The position numbers and the translations under genes were made by a program. The notes beneath the pieces were generated by a model. That model ran no database searches, was not told the DNA's origin, and saw only the letters and a list, made by a program, of their open reading frames with translations. Shown in pieces: positions 1-8,551 of a stretch of 64,000 nt of DNA (positions are counted from its first letter, which is position 1; each line of letters starts with the position of its first letter). Origin of the DNA: Caenimonas sp. SL110. GTDB taxonomy: Bacteria; Pseudomonadota; Gammaproteobacteria; Burkholderiales; Burkholderiaceae_C. Location: assembly GCF_001044395.1 (NCBI RefSeq), contig NZ_JANU01000007.1, forward strand, positions 117,621 through 181,620. Reading direction: 5' to 3'.

Positions 1-1
1 C

Positions 2-1366
2 AAAAGCCAGCAGCATGGCAAGGCCGAGATGCGCTACAAGCTCAAGGGCCGTGGCAATGTGCTCGCCGAAGGCCGCGCCATTGGCCAGAAGATCGGCACC
101 GGTCCGGTTCGCCTGGTCCACAGCATCTCCGAAATGGACAAGGTGCAGGCGGGTGATGTGCTCGTGACCGACATGACCGACCCGAATTGGGAGCCGGTGA
201 TGAAGCGGGCCAGCGCCATCGTGACCAATCGCGGCGGTCGCACCTGCCACGCAGCCATCATTGCGCGTGAGCTCGGCATCCCGGCAGTGGTCGGGTGCGG
301 CGACGCGACCGATCGCCTGAAGGACAGCACGCTGGTGACCGTGAGCTGCGCAGAAGGCGACACCGGCTTCATCTACGACGGCTTGCTCGAGACCGAGGTC
401 ACCGAAGTCGAGCGCGGCAAGATGCCCGAGATCGGCATCAAGATGACGATGAACGTCGGCAATCCGCAGCTGGCATTCGACTTCGCGCAGCTGCCCAACG
501 ACGGCGTCGGCCTTGCACGGCTGGAGTTCATCATCAACAACAACATCGGCGTGCATCCCAAGGCGATCCTTGACTACCCGAACGTCGATGCCGACCTGAA
601 AAAGGCGGTCGAATCTGTGGCACGCGGCCATGCCTCGCCACGTGCCTTCTACGTGGACAAGGTGGCTGAGGGTATTGCGACCATTGCGGCGGCCTTCTGG
701 CCCAAGCCTGTCATCGTGCGCCTGTCGGACTTCAAGTCCAATGAATACCGCAAGCTGATTGGCGGCTCGCGCTACGAGCCTGAAGAAGAAAATCCGATGC
801 TGGGCTTCCGTGGTGCGGCGCGCTACATCAGCGCGGAGTTCCGCGAGGCCTTTGCAATGGAATGCGAGGCGCTGGTTCGAGTGCGCGGCGAAATGGGCCT
901 GACCAATGTGCAGGTCATGGTGCCTTTCGTGCGCACGCTGGGCCAAGCCGACCGCGTGACGCAGTTGCTCGCCAGCCAGGGTCTGCAGCGGGGCAAGGAC
1001 GACCTCAAGATCATCATGATGTGCGAGGTGCCGAGCAACGCCATCCTGGCCGACGAGTTCCTGGAGTACTTCGACGGCTTCTCGATCGGCTCGAACGACC
1101 TCACGCAGCTGACGCTGGGCCTGGACCGCGATTCGGGCCTGGAATTGCTCGCCGCCGACTTCGACGAGCGCGATCCTGCGGTGAAGGCCATGCTCTCGCG
1201 CGCGATCAAGGCTTGCCTGAAGCAGGGCAAGTACGTCGGCATTTGCGGGCAGGGCCCTAGCGACCATCCGGACTTTGCGCAGTGGCTGGCTGACGAAGGC
1301 ATCACCTCCATTTCGCTCAACCCCGACAGCGTCATCTCGACCTGGAAGCAGCTGGCCGCTCGTTGA
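2..1366 (+). CDS. ppsA: Phosphoenolpyruvate synthase, C-terminal part (5' end outside window)
   Basis: This is the last 454 codons of PEP synthase, which makes phosphoenolpyruvate from pyruvate, ATP and water at the entry to gluconeogenesis. The reading frame is open from base 2, so the gene starts upstream of the window; full-length homologues are about 800 residues. The swivelling phosphohistidine domain is visible with the motif [15 protein letters not shown], whose catalytic His is encoded at 248-250. The C-terminal PEP-binding TIM barrel carries [24 protein letters not shown] and the active-site Cys in GICGQGPSD. The next genes encode a symporter system that could import small carboxylates, which would suit a gluconeogenic role, but that link is only inferred from position. 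Confidence 0.96.
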   Translation, partial: KSQQHGKAEMRYKLKGRGNVLAEGRAIGQKIGTGPVRLVHSISEMDKVQAGDVLVTDMTDPNWEPVMKRASAIVTNRGGRTCHAAIIARELGIPAVVGCGDATDRLKDSTLVTVSCAEGDTGFIYDGLLETEVTEVERGKMPEIGIKMTMNVGNPQLAFDFAQLPNDGVGLARLEFIINNNIGVHPKAILDYPNVDADLKKAVESVARGHASPRAFYVDKVAEGIATIAAAFWPKPVIVRLSDFKSNEYRKLIGGSRYEPEEENPMLGFRGAARYISAEFREAFAMECEALVRVRGEMGLTNVQVMVPFVRTLGQADRVTQLLASQGLQRGKDDLKIIMMCEVPSNAILADEFLEYFDGFSIGSNDLTQLTLGLDRDSGLELLAADFDERDPAVKAMLSRAIKACLKQGKYVGICGQGPSDHPDFAQWLADEGITSISLNPDSVISTWKQLAAR

Positions 1367-1388
1367 TTCCGCGCTTTGGATTCCAGGC

Positions 1389-1411
1389 GGTTCTAGCAAA
1401 TACCTAGAGCC
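1389..1411. promoter_or_regulatory. Imperfect inverted repeat upstream of the symporter genes
   Basis: GGTTCTAG and CTAGAGCC flank a 7-base spacer (7 of 8 arm positions complementary) between ppsA and the DUF4212 gene. A similar CTAG-armed repeat lies at 3792-3807 before the next transporter. LuxR/NarL-type response regulators often bind such short inverted repeats, but no regulator gene is adjacent and the assignment is speculative. Confidence 0.3.
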
Positions 1412-1442
1412 GCCGACTCCAAGCAGTGCGATGATCCGCGCC

Positions 1443-1715
1443 ATGGGTGACCCGCAGGCGCAGGAAAAGCACGATCCGCGCGTGCTCGCATTGAAGGCCG
1501 GCTTGCTGGCCGTGTGGGCCCTCGTGACTTTTGGCGTCTGCTGGTTCGCCCGCGACCTGCAATTCATGATGGGTCCGTGGCCTTTCGGCTACTGGATGGC
1601 AGCGCAGGGCTCCGTGCTGGTTTTCATCGGCATCGTCGCGTTTTATGCGGCCGCCATGAAACGGCTCGCGCCAGAAGACGACGAAGCCCCCAAGGCCACT
1701 GGCATCGATGTCTGA
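1443..1715 (+). CDS. DUF4212 small membrane subunit of a sodium/solute symporter
   Basis: This 90-residue protein has two hydrophobic segments (about residues 18-40 and 48-72) separated by a short loop with FMMGPWPFGYWMAAQGS. That is the layout of DUF4212 proteins, which are encoded next to VC_2705-type sodium/solute symporters and are thought to be their small partner. The frame is open further upstream; ATG 1443 gives the usual family length, and ATG 1431 (four residues more) is the alternative. Neither has a strong ribosome binding site. The stop overlaps the start of the symporter by 8 bases, which implies translational coupling and a joint function in the inner membrane. Confidence 0.85.
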   Translation: MGDPQAQEKHDPRVLALKAGLLAVWALVTFGVCWFARDLQFMMGPWPFGYWMAAQGSVLVFIGIVAFYAAAMKRLAPEDDEAPKATGIDV

Positions 1716-3795
1716 TTCGCCCGCCTACGCCGCCTACAAGCTAAGGCTGCACCGCAACCTGGCCATCTTCGTTGCCGGTTTCATGGTCTTTCTGGTTCTC
1801 ATGGCGTGGGCCGAGAGAAGCGGGCTGTCACGCTATTGGCTCGGGCCGATCTTCATGTTTTCGACGGTCATGATGTATGCGGCCATCGGCATCTATGGCC
1901 GCACCACCGACCCGGAGGAGTACTACGTCGCCGGCCGGCGCATTCCATCGATGTACAACGGCATGGCGGCAGCCGCCGACTGGATGAGCGCTGCGTCGTT
2001 CATCAGCCTGGCCGGCGGCCTGTATCTGCAAGGGTTCGGCGGTACCGACGGGCAACCCGGTGGCCTCGCGTACATCCTGGGTTGGACCGGCGGCTTTTGC
2101 CTGGTGGCGCTGTTGATCGCACCGCATCTTCGCAAGCTCAATCTCTACACGGTCCCCGATTACTTCAGCATGCGTTACGGAGGCCGGTGGCCGCGCGTGA
2201 TCGCGGCGCTGGCTGCGATTCTTTGCTCGTTCACTTATGTGGTCGCGCAGATCTACGGCATCGGGCTGATCGCGTCTCGCCTCACGGGCGTGCAGTTCGA
2301 GATCGGCGTGCTCCTCGGATTGGGCGGTGTGCTGCTTTGCTCGTTTCTGGGCGGCATGCGAGCCATTACCTGGACGCAGGTCGCGCAGTACGTCATCTTG
2401 CTTCTTGCTTTCCTGATCCCGGTGTCGTGGCTGGCCTTCAAGCAACTGGGCAATCCTGCGGCGCCCCTGGTGTATGGCGCGCAGATCCAGAAGATCAGCG
2501 AACTTGAGAAAAAACTGATGGACGATCCTGCCGAGAAGCAGGTGGCGGCCATCTTCCTTCAGCGTGCGCGCGAGTACGAGGCGCGGCTGCAGGACATCGA
2601 GGGCGCGTTGCAACGGGAGCGCTCGGCCGCGCAGCAACGCGTGCGGCAGTTGAAGGCGCAGGGCGCTGATTCAGCGCTCATCGTGCAGGCCAATCGCGAA
2701 CTCGCGGCGCTGCCCAAGGATGTGGCCGCCGCGCGTGAGCGCTGGACGCGAGTCGTGCACGACAACCATGAGCGCGCCAAGCCGCTGGGCGGTGTTCCAG
2801 CCCACAGCCAACCGTTTGCGGGTGACCCGAAAGGCACGCCCGCCGAGCAGGAGGCCTTCAGCAGCGCGCGCCTGAATTTCATCGCGCTCATGTTCTGTTT
2901 GATGCTCGGAACGGCGGGCTTGCCGCACCTGCTCACGCGCTACTACACGACGCCAACGGTTGCCGAGGCGCGGTCGTCTGTGGCATGGACGATTTTCTTC
3001 ATTGCACTTGTTTATCTCAGCGCGCCGGCACTGGCGGTGCTGGTGAAGTTCGAGGTGATGAACAACCTGGTGGGCAGCAGTTTCGATTCGCTACCCCAGT
3101 GGATCGCGCAGTGGGCCAAGGTCGACAGCTCGTTGATTTCGGTGGCCGACGTCAACGCAGACCGCATCCTTCAATGGGGCGAGATTCGCCTGGGCGCGGA
3201 CATGATCATGCTGGCGACGCCCGAGCTGGGCGGCTTGCCCTATGTGATCTCGGGCCTGGTCGCGGCAGGCGGGCTCGCAGCCGCGCTATCGACTGCGGAC
3301 GGACTGTTGCTCACCATCAGCAACGCGATGGTGCGCGATATCTATTCGCACGAAATCAACCACCGGGTCACCGCCGAGCAGCGCGTGATCCTGTCCAAGT
3401 TTGCGTTGCTGGCCGTGGCGTTGGTCGCGGCAGCAGTGGCTTCGATCAAGCCCGCGGAGATTCTTCCATTGGTGGCTTCGGCCTTTTCGCTGGCAGCGTC
3501 AGCATTCGTTCCAACGATGGTGCTGGGCATCTTCTGGCGCCGCGCGAATCGGCGAGGCGCCGTCGCCGGCATGCTCGCCGGGCTGGGCGTGACGGTTTAC
3601 TACATGCTGGTGAATTCACCGACCGTTCGCGCGTTCTTCCAGGCCGTCCCCGGCCAGGACCTCTGGTTTGGCATACAGCCTGTGTCTGCCGGTGTGTTCG
3701 GTGTGCCACTAGGGTTTGCAGTCACCATCGCAGTCAGCCTTCTGACGCGACCCGTGCCATCAGTCGCTGCAGTCCCGCTGCAGCAACGATCCTAG
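1708..3795 (+). CDS. Sodium/solute symporter, VC_2705 subfamily
   Basis: This 695-residue inner-membrane protein belongs to the sodium:solute symporter (SSS) family, with hallmark segments such as GRRIPSMYNGMAAAADWMSAASF near residue 77 (a subset of which matches the family motif) and ALSTADGLLLTISNAMVRD in the second half. The substrate cannot be read from sequence; relatives are annotated as acetate or other monocarboxylate symporters. Residues about 259-380 form a hydrophilic, heptad-rich insertion (ISELEKKL, AREYEARLQDIEGAL) lying between transmembrane segments, so the protein is longer than classical SSS members of roughly 550 residues. It overlaps the DUF4212 gene and probably forms a two-component symporter with it. 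Confidence 0.88.
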   Translation: MSDSPAYAAYKLRLHRNLAIFVAGFMVFLVLMAWAERSGLSRYWLGPIFMFSTVMMYAAIGIYGRTTDPEEYYVAGRRIPSMYNGMAAAADWMSAASFISLAGGLYLQGFGGTDGQPGGLAYILGWTGGFCLVALLIAPHLRKLNLYTVPDYFSMRYGGRWPRVIAALAAILCSFTYVVAQIYGIGLIASRLTGVQFEIGVLLGLGGVLLCSFLGGMRAITWTQVAQYVILLLAFLIPVSWLAFKQLGNPAAPLVYGAQIQKISELEKKLMDDPAEKQVAAIFLQRAREYEARLQDIEGALQRERSAAQQRVRQLKAQGADSALIVQANRELAALPKDVAAARERWTRVVHDNHERAKPLGGVPAHSQPFAGDPKGTPAEQEAFSSARLNFIALMFCLMLGTAGLPHLLTRYYTTPTVAEARSSVAWTIFFIALVYLSAPALAVLVKFEVMNNLVGSSFDSLPQWIAQWAKVDSSLISVADVNADRILQWGEIRLGADMIMLATPELGGLPYVISGLVAAGGLAAALSTADGLLLTISNAMVRDIYSHEINHRVTAEQRVILSKFALLAVALVAAAVASIKPAEILPLVASAFSLAASAFVPTMVLGIFWRRANRRGAVAGMLAGLGVTVYYMLVNSPTVRAFFQAVPGQDLWFGIQPVSAGVFGVPLGFAVTIAVSLLTRPVPSVAAVPLQQRS

Positions 3796-3807
3796 GGATT
3801 CCCCTAG
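3792..3807. promoter_or_regulatory. CTAG-armed inverted repeat before the MFS transporter gene
   Basis: CTAGGG and CCCTAG flank a 4-base spacer, starting inside the stop codon of the symporter gene, about 100 bases upstream of the MFS start. It is followed by the 12-base palindrome at 3815-3826 (TGCCCGCGGGCA), which lacks a T run and so is not a clear terminator. It resembles the repeat at 1389-1411 and may be a regulator site. Function is unproven. Confidence 0.3.
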
Positions 3808-3909
3808 TAGGGCTTGCCCGCGGGCAGGTCGCGATACGGCCTTGAGTCAGGTTGGCGTCAGACGCAATCCGCACTCTGACCCCACCAGAATCAACCTGAG
3901 GAGACATAC

Positions 3910-5610
3910 ATGGCGACAGCGTCCGCGACCGGGGTCAAACCCGTTGCTTCGACCGCACCGATGACCCGTGAGGAAAAGAAGGTGATCTTCGCTTCCTCGC
4001 TCGGCACCGTGTTCGAGTGGTACGACTTCTATCTGTACGGATCGCTCGCTGCGATCATTGCAAAACAGTTTTTCTCGGGCCTCGATCCGACATCCGCCTA
4101 CATCTTCGCGCTGCTGGCTTTTGCTGCGGGCTTCCTGGTGCGTCCGTTCGGCGCGATCTTCTTCGGCCGTCTGGGCGACATGATCGGTCGCAAGTACACC
4201 TTCCTGGTGACCATCCTGATCATGGGTGCATCGACCTTCATCGTCGGCTTGCTACCCAGCTACGCCTCGATCGGCATGGCCGCTCCGGTCATCCTGATCG
4301 TTTTGCGGATGCTGCAGGGCCTGGCCCTGGGCGGCGAGTACGGCGGTGCGGCGACCTATGTGGCCGAGCACGCGCCGCACGGCAAGCGAGGCGCCTTCAC
4401 ATCCTGGATTCAAACAACCGCAACGCTGGGCCTGTTCCTGTCGCTGCTGGTGATCCTGGGTGTGCGCAACATGCTGGGCGAAAAGGAGTTCGGCGATTGG
4501 GGCTGGCGCATTCCGTTCCTGCTGTCGATCGTGCTGCTGGGTATTTCGGTCTGGATCCGCTTGAGTCTCAATGAGTCGCCAGCGTTCCAGAAGATGAAGT
4601 CCGAGGGCAAGACCTCCAAGTCCCCGCTGACCGAATCGTTTGGCGAGTGGAAGAACCTGAAGATCGTGATCCTCGCGTTGCTCGGCCTCACCGCCGGTCA
4701 GGCAGTCGTCTGGTACACGGGCCAGTTCTACGCGCTGTTCTTCATGACGACGATCGCCAAAGTGGACATCACGACGGCCAACCTGCTGATTGCGGCGTCG
4801 CTGCTCATCGGCACGCCGTTCTTCATCGTCTTCGGCGCCTTGTCCGACAAGATCGGTCGCAAGCCGATCATCATGGCAGGCTGCCTGATCGCGGCACTCA
4901 CGTACTTCACGATCTTCCCGCTGCTTCTGAAGTATTCCAACCCGGCACTTCTGGCCGCCCAACAGGCATCGAAGGTGACTGTCACGGCCGATCCCAAGGA
5001 ATGCTCATTCCAGGGTAGCCCGATTGCGCGCGATATCGATTTCCGTACGTCGTGCGACATCGCCAAGCGCGCATTGACCCAGTCGTACATCCCGTACGAA
5101 AACAAGGTCGCGCCTGCCGGCACGCCTGCGACGATCACGCTGGGCGACAAGGTGATCCCGGCTCCCGCAGCCAGCCTCAACGCAGCCGGCAACGGCTTCG
5201 CTCCAGAGAGCGCCAAGGCAATTGCCGACTTCCGCAAATCGCTTGGCGATACGGCGAAGGCAGCCAGCCTGACCGTCGCAGCTGACCCCGCGAAGATGAA
5301 CAAGGGCATGGTCTTGCTGTTGCTGGTATTCCTGGTGGTCCTGGTCACGATGGTGTACGGCCCGATCGCTGCGATGCTGGTCGAACTGTTCCCAACGCGC
5401 ATCCGCTACACCTCGATGAGCCTGCCGTATCACATCGGTAACGGATGGTTTGGTGGCTTGCTGCCGACGACCGCTTTCGCCATGGTGGCTGCAACCGGCG
5501 ATATCTACTATGGGTTGTGGTACCCGGTGATCGTTGCCGCCGGCACCTTCGTCATCGGCATGTTGTTCATTCGCGAAACGAAGGATGTGGACATCTACGC
5601 GCGAGACTGA
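3910..5610 (+). CDS. MFS transporter, metabolite:H+ symporter (MHS) family
   Basis: This 566-residue protein is an MHS-type major facilitator (the ShiA, ProP and KgtP group), which uses proton symport to import carboxylates or osmolytes. Evidence includes the N-terminal GTVFEWYDFYLYG, the loop 2-3 motif GRLGDMIGRKYT, a second copy GALSDKIGRKP after TM8, and about 12 hydrophobic segments. Residues about 345-460 form an unusual hydrophilic insertion containing two Cys residues (KECSF and TSCDI) before the last transmembrane pair, placing it probably in the periplasm. A clear ribosome binding site (GAGGAG) precedes ATG 3910, and a strong terminator follows. The substrate is unknown. Confidence 0.88.
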   Translation: MATASATGVKPVASTAPMTREEKKVIFASSLGTVFEWYDFYLYGSLAAIIAKQFFSGLDPTSAYIFALLAFAAGFLVRPFGAIFFGRLGDMIGRKYTFLVTILIMGASTFIVGLLPSYASIGMAAPVILIVLRMLQGLALGGEYGGAATYVAEHAPHGKRGAFTSWIQTTATLGLFLSLLVILGVRNMLGEKEFGDWGWRIPFLLSIVLLGISVWIRLSLNESPAFQKMKSEGKTSKSPLTESFGEWKNLKIVILALLGLTAGQAVVWYTGQFYALFFMTTIAKVDITTANLLIAASLLIGTPFFIVFGALSDKIGRKPIIMAGCLIAALTYFTIFPLLLKYSNPALLAAQQASKVTVTADPKECSFQGSPIARDIDFRTSCDIAKRALTQSYIPYENKVAPAGTPATITLGDKVIPAPAASLNAAGNGFAPESAKAIADFRKSLGDTAKAASLTVAADPAKMNKGMVLLLLVFLVVLVTMVYGPIAAMLVELFPTRIRYTSMSLPYHIGNGWFGGLLPTTAFAMVAATGDIYYGLWYPVIVAAGTFVIGMLFIRETKDVDIYARD

Positions 5611-5636
5611 TGCGCTGAATTGGTAAGAAAGTGCGA

Positions 5637-5665
5637 AAGCCCGCTCCCTGGAGCGGGCTTTTTTT
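5637..5665 (+). terminator. Intrinsic terminator after the MFS gene
   Basis: A perfect GC-rich hairpin (AAGCCCGCTCC, 2-base loop, GGAGCGGGCTT) is followed directly by a run of T. It lies 26 bases after the MFS stop codon and ends that transcription unit. Confidence 0.93.
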
Positions 5666-5793
5666 CGTCCAGACTATGGATAAACCCCGATGCGAGTGGC
5701 ACGACAGGCGTGCAAAGCTGCATGCACCGAGGCAGGGCGCTGTCTAAAGCCAGAAGTCATCGGATAAATCGGTAAAACGGGTATGGGGGAACA

Positions 5794-6267
5794 ATGCACA
5801 TTGCCAAGACCGGACTGGGCCAGCAGGTCATCAAGGACCGCTCGATCCAGCTGACGCCCCGACAGCGGTCGGTCTTGATCCTGGTGGATGGCAAGAAAAC
5901 CGTCGACCAGGTGCTGACGGCCACAGCTGCGGCCGGTGTCACGCGGGACGATATCGAAAGGCTCATCGAGCTGGGTCTCCTGGCCGATTCCGCGCCTGGA
6001 AAGACTGCAGTCGAAAACGCAGCCATCGCGGCGCAGGCCGAAAAGGTGGAGCAGCACAAGCAGCGCTCACCCCAGGAGCGTTACCAGGACGCATACCCTA
6101 TTGCGACTCGCCTCACGGCTGCGCTCGGACTTCGCGGCTTTCGCTTGAATCTCGCCGTGGAAGGGGCGACCAACTATGAGCAACTGCTGGTCGTTGCGCC
6201 GCGCATCCGCGAGGCGGTTGGACCCGATAAGTACGCTCCTCTGGACGACGCGCTCAACGATCGTTGA
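5794..6267 (+). CDS. Conserved unknown protein, first of a tandem paralogous pair
   Basis: This is a 157-residue soluble protein that I cannot assign to a named family. Residues about 8-58 (VIKDRSIQLTPRQRSVLILV, DGKKTVDQVL, then GVTRDDIERLIELGLL) look like a small winged-helix-like module. A charged linker follows, then a C-terminal module of about 60 residues (ERYQDAYPIATRLTAALG to YAPLDDALND). The next gene encodes the same two modules in the same order, so the pair arose by tandem duplication. ATG 5794 is preceded by GGGGGA. A role in gene regulation or protein-protein contact is possible but not shown. Confidence 0.75.
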   Translation: MHIAKTGLGQQVIKDRSIQLTPRQRSVLILVDGKKTVDQVLTATAAAGVTRDDIERLIELGLLADSAPGKTAVENAAIAAQAEKVEQHKQRSPQERYQDAYPIATRLTAALGLRGFRLNLAVEGATNYEQLLVVAPRIREAVGPDKYAPLDDALNDR

Positions 6268-6354
6268 GAGGGTGACCGCCGCAGGTCTTGCGCGCCCGCA
6301 CAGGGCGCTGCAAACTCAGCCTTCGCCGCATGAATGCGTGCGACCGGAGGCCAG

Positions 6355-6813
6355 ATGATTCCTTGCAAGACGCTGGAAGGCCAGCGCGTCCTGAAAGATC
6401 GGTCCGTCGCGCTGACTGCGCATCAGCGCTCGGTTTTCATTCTTGTGGACGGCAAACGGTCGGTTGATGAGTTGCTCGCTGCAACCCGCGCCGGAGGTGT
6501 CACCCGCGCCGATGTGGACCGGTTGCTGGAACTGGGCCTGGTTTGCGAACTGTCCAGGTCGGCGGCCATGGCGCTTGATAACTCCCGGCGGCTTGAGGCC
6601 AAGCGATCGGGCCGGAGCCTGGAGGAGCGTTACGACCGGGCTCATCCGGTCGCGCTGATGCTCACGTCCAATCTGGGCCTGCGGGGTCGAAACCTCAGCT
6701 ACGCAGTGACGAACGCCATGAACTACATGGACCTTCTGGCACTGGCGGGTCGAATCCGTGATGCGGTGGGTGACGAGCAATACGCCATGCTTGACCGGCT
6801 GATGAACGACTAG
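6355..6813 (+). CDS. Conserved unknown protein, second of a tandem paralogous pair
   Basis: This 152-residue protein is a paralogue of the preceding gene product. Matching blocks are VLKDRSVALTAHQRSVFILV, DGKRSVDELLAATRAGGVTR, RLLELGLV, LEERYDRAHPVALMLTSNLG and a terminal MLDRLMND. An in-frame ATG exists at 6334, but ATG 6355 is preceded at ideal distance by GGAGG, so the shorter start is chosen. The gene lies just upstream of the ribosomal operon promoter and in the same direction. No catalytic motif, signal peptide or membrane segment is visible. Confidence 0.75.
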   Translation: MIPCKTLEGQRVLKDRSVALTAHQRSVFILVDGKRSVDELLAATRAGGVTRADVDRLLELGLVCELSRSAAMALDNSRRLEAKRSGRSLEERYDRAHPVALMLTSNLGLRGRNLSYAVTNAMNYMDLLALAGRIRDAVGDEQYAMLDRLMND

Positions 6814-6835
6814 GCGCATGGACTCCTCAACGGGC

Positions 6836-6841
6836 TATAAT
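6836..6841 (+). promoter_or_regulatory. Probable -10 box of the rpsF operon
   Basis: A perfect TATAAT lies 98 bases before rpsF, just after the stop of the preceding gene. No good -35 hexamer is seen at the expected distance, so only the -10 element is called. It is the most plausible start of rpsF-priB-rpsR-rplI transcription. Confidence 0.5.
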
Positions 6842-6938
6842 CGTGGGCTAACCTTGCTGCACCGGCACCGACGCGCCAGGCAGCTGTAACCCAGAGCCAC
6901 CCCGCTTTTAGCCGCGGCTCGAATCCACAAGGAGTCAT

Positions 6939-7304
6939 ATGCGTCACTATGAAATCATTCTTCTGATCCACCCGGACCAGAGCGAACAGGTTCCGGCCAT
7001 GCTGGAACGCTACAAGGGCATGATCACCGCCAGCGGCGGCAAAGTGCACCGGGTGGAAGACTGGGGTCGCCGCCAGCTGGCCTACCAGATCAACAAGCTT
7101 GGCAAGGCGCACTACCTGTGCGTCAACATCGAGGCTGACCAGCCCGTGATGGCCGAACTGGAGCACGCATTCCGCTTCAATGACGCCGTGCTGCGCCATC
7201 TGACCGTTGTCAAGAAGAAGGCCGATACCGGCCCATCTTCCATGATGAAGACGGTTGAGCGCGAAGAGGCTCGCAAGGCCCAGCAGGCGGAGTACCAGGC
7301 GTAA
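6939..7304 (+). CDS. rpsF: 30S ribosomal protein S6
   Basis: Bacterial S6 of 121 residues. It binds the 30S platform as a dimer with S18. The N-terminus [22 protein letters not shown] and the block [24 protein letters not shown] are diagnostic. The C-terminal acidic or charged tail ([15 protein letters not shown]) is longer than the core fold, as in other proteobacteria. AAGGAG precedes the ATG. The gene heads the conserved operon rpsF-priB-rpsR-rplI, so S6 and its partner S18 are made together. Confidence 0.98.
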   Translation: MRHYEIILLIHPDQSEQVPAMLERYKGMITASGGKVHRVEDWGRRQLAYQINKLGKAHYLCVNIEADQPVMAELEHAFRFNDAVLRHLTVVKKKADTGPSSMMKTVEREEARKAQQAEYQA

Positions 7305-7333
7305 GAGTCCGCTTGCAGCGGTATTGACCGGGA

Positions 7334-7624
7334 GTGAATCAGCTCGTTTTGAGCGCCCAGATCGCCGAGGCATCAGCCCTGCGATACACACCGGCCGGAC
7401 TGCCAGCCTTTGATTGCCGCCTCGAACACGAGTCGGAAATTTCAGAAGCAGGGCAGATGCGGCAAGTGAAAGTGGCGATCAAGGCGGTGGCCTTCGGAAG
7501 CACGGCGGAAACGCTGGTGCGTCAATCGATAGGCAGCCAATGGCGATTCACGGGATTCCTGGCAACACCTCGCAACGGCAAACACGCTGTACTCCATATC
7601 CAGTCATTTGTTCAGGCAAACTAA
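7334..7624 (+). CDS. priB: Primosomal replication protein N (PriB), GTG start
   Basis: This 96-residue single-domain OB-fold protein is related to SSB and takes part in PriA-dependent replication restart. The sequence MNQLVLSAQIAEASALRYTP, followed by GLPAFDCRLEHESEISEAG, and WRFTGFLATPRNGKHAVLHI matches PriB. The only start that gives the full OB fold is GTG at 7334, with GGGAG immediately upstream. Location between rpsF and rpsR is the classical beta- and gammaproteobacterial arrangement and supports the call strongly. Confidence 0.95.
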   Translation: MNQLVLSAQIAEASALRYTPAGLPAFDCRLEHESEISEAGQMRQVKVAIKAVAFGSTAETLVRQSIGSQWRFTGFLATPRNGKHAVLHIQSFVQAN

Positions 7625-7639
7625 TTTTCAGAGGTCCAC

Positions 7640-7921
7640 ATGGCCACGTTCAAGAAATTCAACAAGGACAAGCGTCCTAAGCGCAACACCCAGTCGCTGC
7701 TGTTCAAGCGCAAGCGCTTTTGCCGCTTCACCGTCGCCGGCGTCGAAGAGATCGACTACAAGGACGTCGACACGCTTCGTGATTTCATCGCCGAAAACGG
7801 CAAGATCATTCCGGCACGCCTTACCGGCACCCGCGCGATCTATCAGCGTCAACTCAACACCGCCATCAAGCGCGCCCGCTTCCTGGCACTGGTTCCGTAC
7901 TCGGACCAGCACCGCATCTAA
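7640..7921 (+). CDS. rpsR: 30S ribosomal protein S18
   Basis: S18 of 93 residues, the partner of S6 on the 30S platform. The block [20 protein letters not shown] and the C-terminal half, with [20 protein letters not shown] and ARFLALVPY, are typical. The single Cys in KRFCRF is the usual conserved position. AGAGG precedes ATG 7640, and the gene follows priB by 15 bases in one operon. Confidence 0.98.
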   Translation: MATFKKFNKDKRPKRNTQSLLFKRKRFCRFTVAGVEEIDYKDVDTLRDFIAENGKIIPARLTGTRAIYQRQLNTAIKRARFLALVPYSDQHRI

Positions 7922-7933
7922 GGAGCGAAGAAC

Positions 7934-8386
7934 ATGCAAATCATTCTGCTCGATGAAGTTTTGAACGTCGGCAAGCTCGGCGAAATCGTCAAGGTCAAGG
8001 ACGGCTATGCCCGCAACTTCCTGATCCCCAAGGGCCGTGCCCGCCGTGCTACCGCTGCCAACAAGGCCGAATTCGAAGCCAAGCGCGTCGAGCTCGAAAA
8101 GGCTGCCGCAGCCAAGCTCGCAGAAATGCAGGCTGAAGGCGAGAAGCTCGCTGGCAAGACGTTCAAGCTCACGCAAAAGGCCGGCGTCGATGGCCGCCTG
8201 TTCGGCTCGGTCACCAACAGCGACATCGCTGAAGAACTGGGCAAGCAGGGTTTCAAGGTTGCAAAGTCGCAAGTGCGCATGCCCAACGGCCCGATCAAGG
8301 TCATTGGCGATTCCACGGTTGCCGTCGCTCTTCACACGCACGTCGTGGTCGACATCACCGTCACGGTTTACGGCGAAACCGCCTAA
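7934..8386 (+). CDS. rplI: 50S ribosomal protein L9
   Basis: L9 of 150 residues with the normal two-domain dumbbell form. The N-terminal domain ([20 protein letters not shown], then [16 protein letters not shown]) binds 23S rRNA; a long Lys/Ala-rich helix (about residues 42-75) connects it to the C-terminal domain ([20 protein letters not shown]). AAGGAG lies upstream of the ATG. It closes the operon and is followed by an intrinsic terminator. Confidence 0.98.
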   Translation: MQIILLDEVLNVGKLGEIVKVKDGYARNFLIPKGRARRATAANKAEFEAKRVELEKAAAAKLAEMQAEGEKLAGKTFKLTQKAGVDGRLFGSVTNSDIAEELGKQGFKVAKSQVRMPNGPIKVIGDSTVAVALHTHVVVDITVTVYGETA

Positions 8387-8410
8387 GCCCAGACAGCTTT
8401 CGCCACAAGC

Positions 8411-8441
8411 AAAAAGCCGCCTTCGGGCGGCTTTTTCTTTT
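8411..8441 (+). terminator. Intrinsic terminator after rplI
   Basis: AAAAAGCCGCC, loop TTC, and GGGCGGCTTTTT form a strong hairpin followed by further T residues. It separates the ribosomal operon from dnaB. Confidence 0.93.
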
Positions 8442-8551
8442 CGCTGTGGTTGTACCGGGTTGCCCACTGGCAATCCACAGCTTTTCCCAAACCTTTTCCC
8501 TCGACTTCCGACGCCAAAGCCCTAGCATCGTTCGATTCACCGAAGCCCGAC

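Noticed and set aside
3815..3826. Palindrome TGCCCGCGGGCA after the symporter gene as a terminator
   Set aside because: No T run follows and the stem is short, so termination is not supported.
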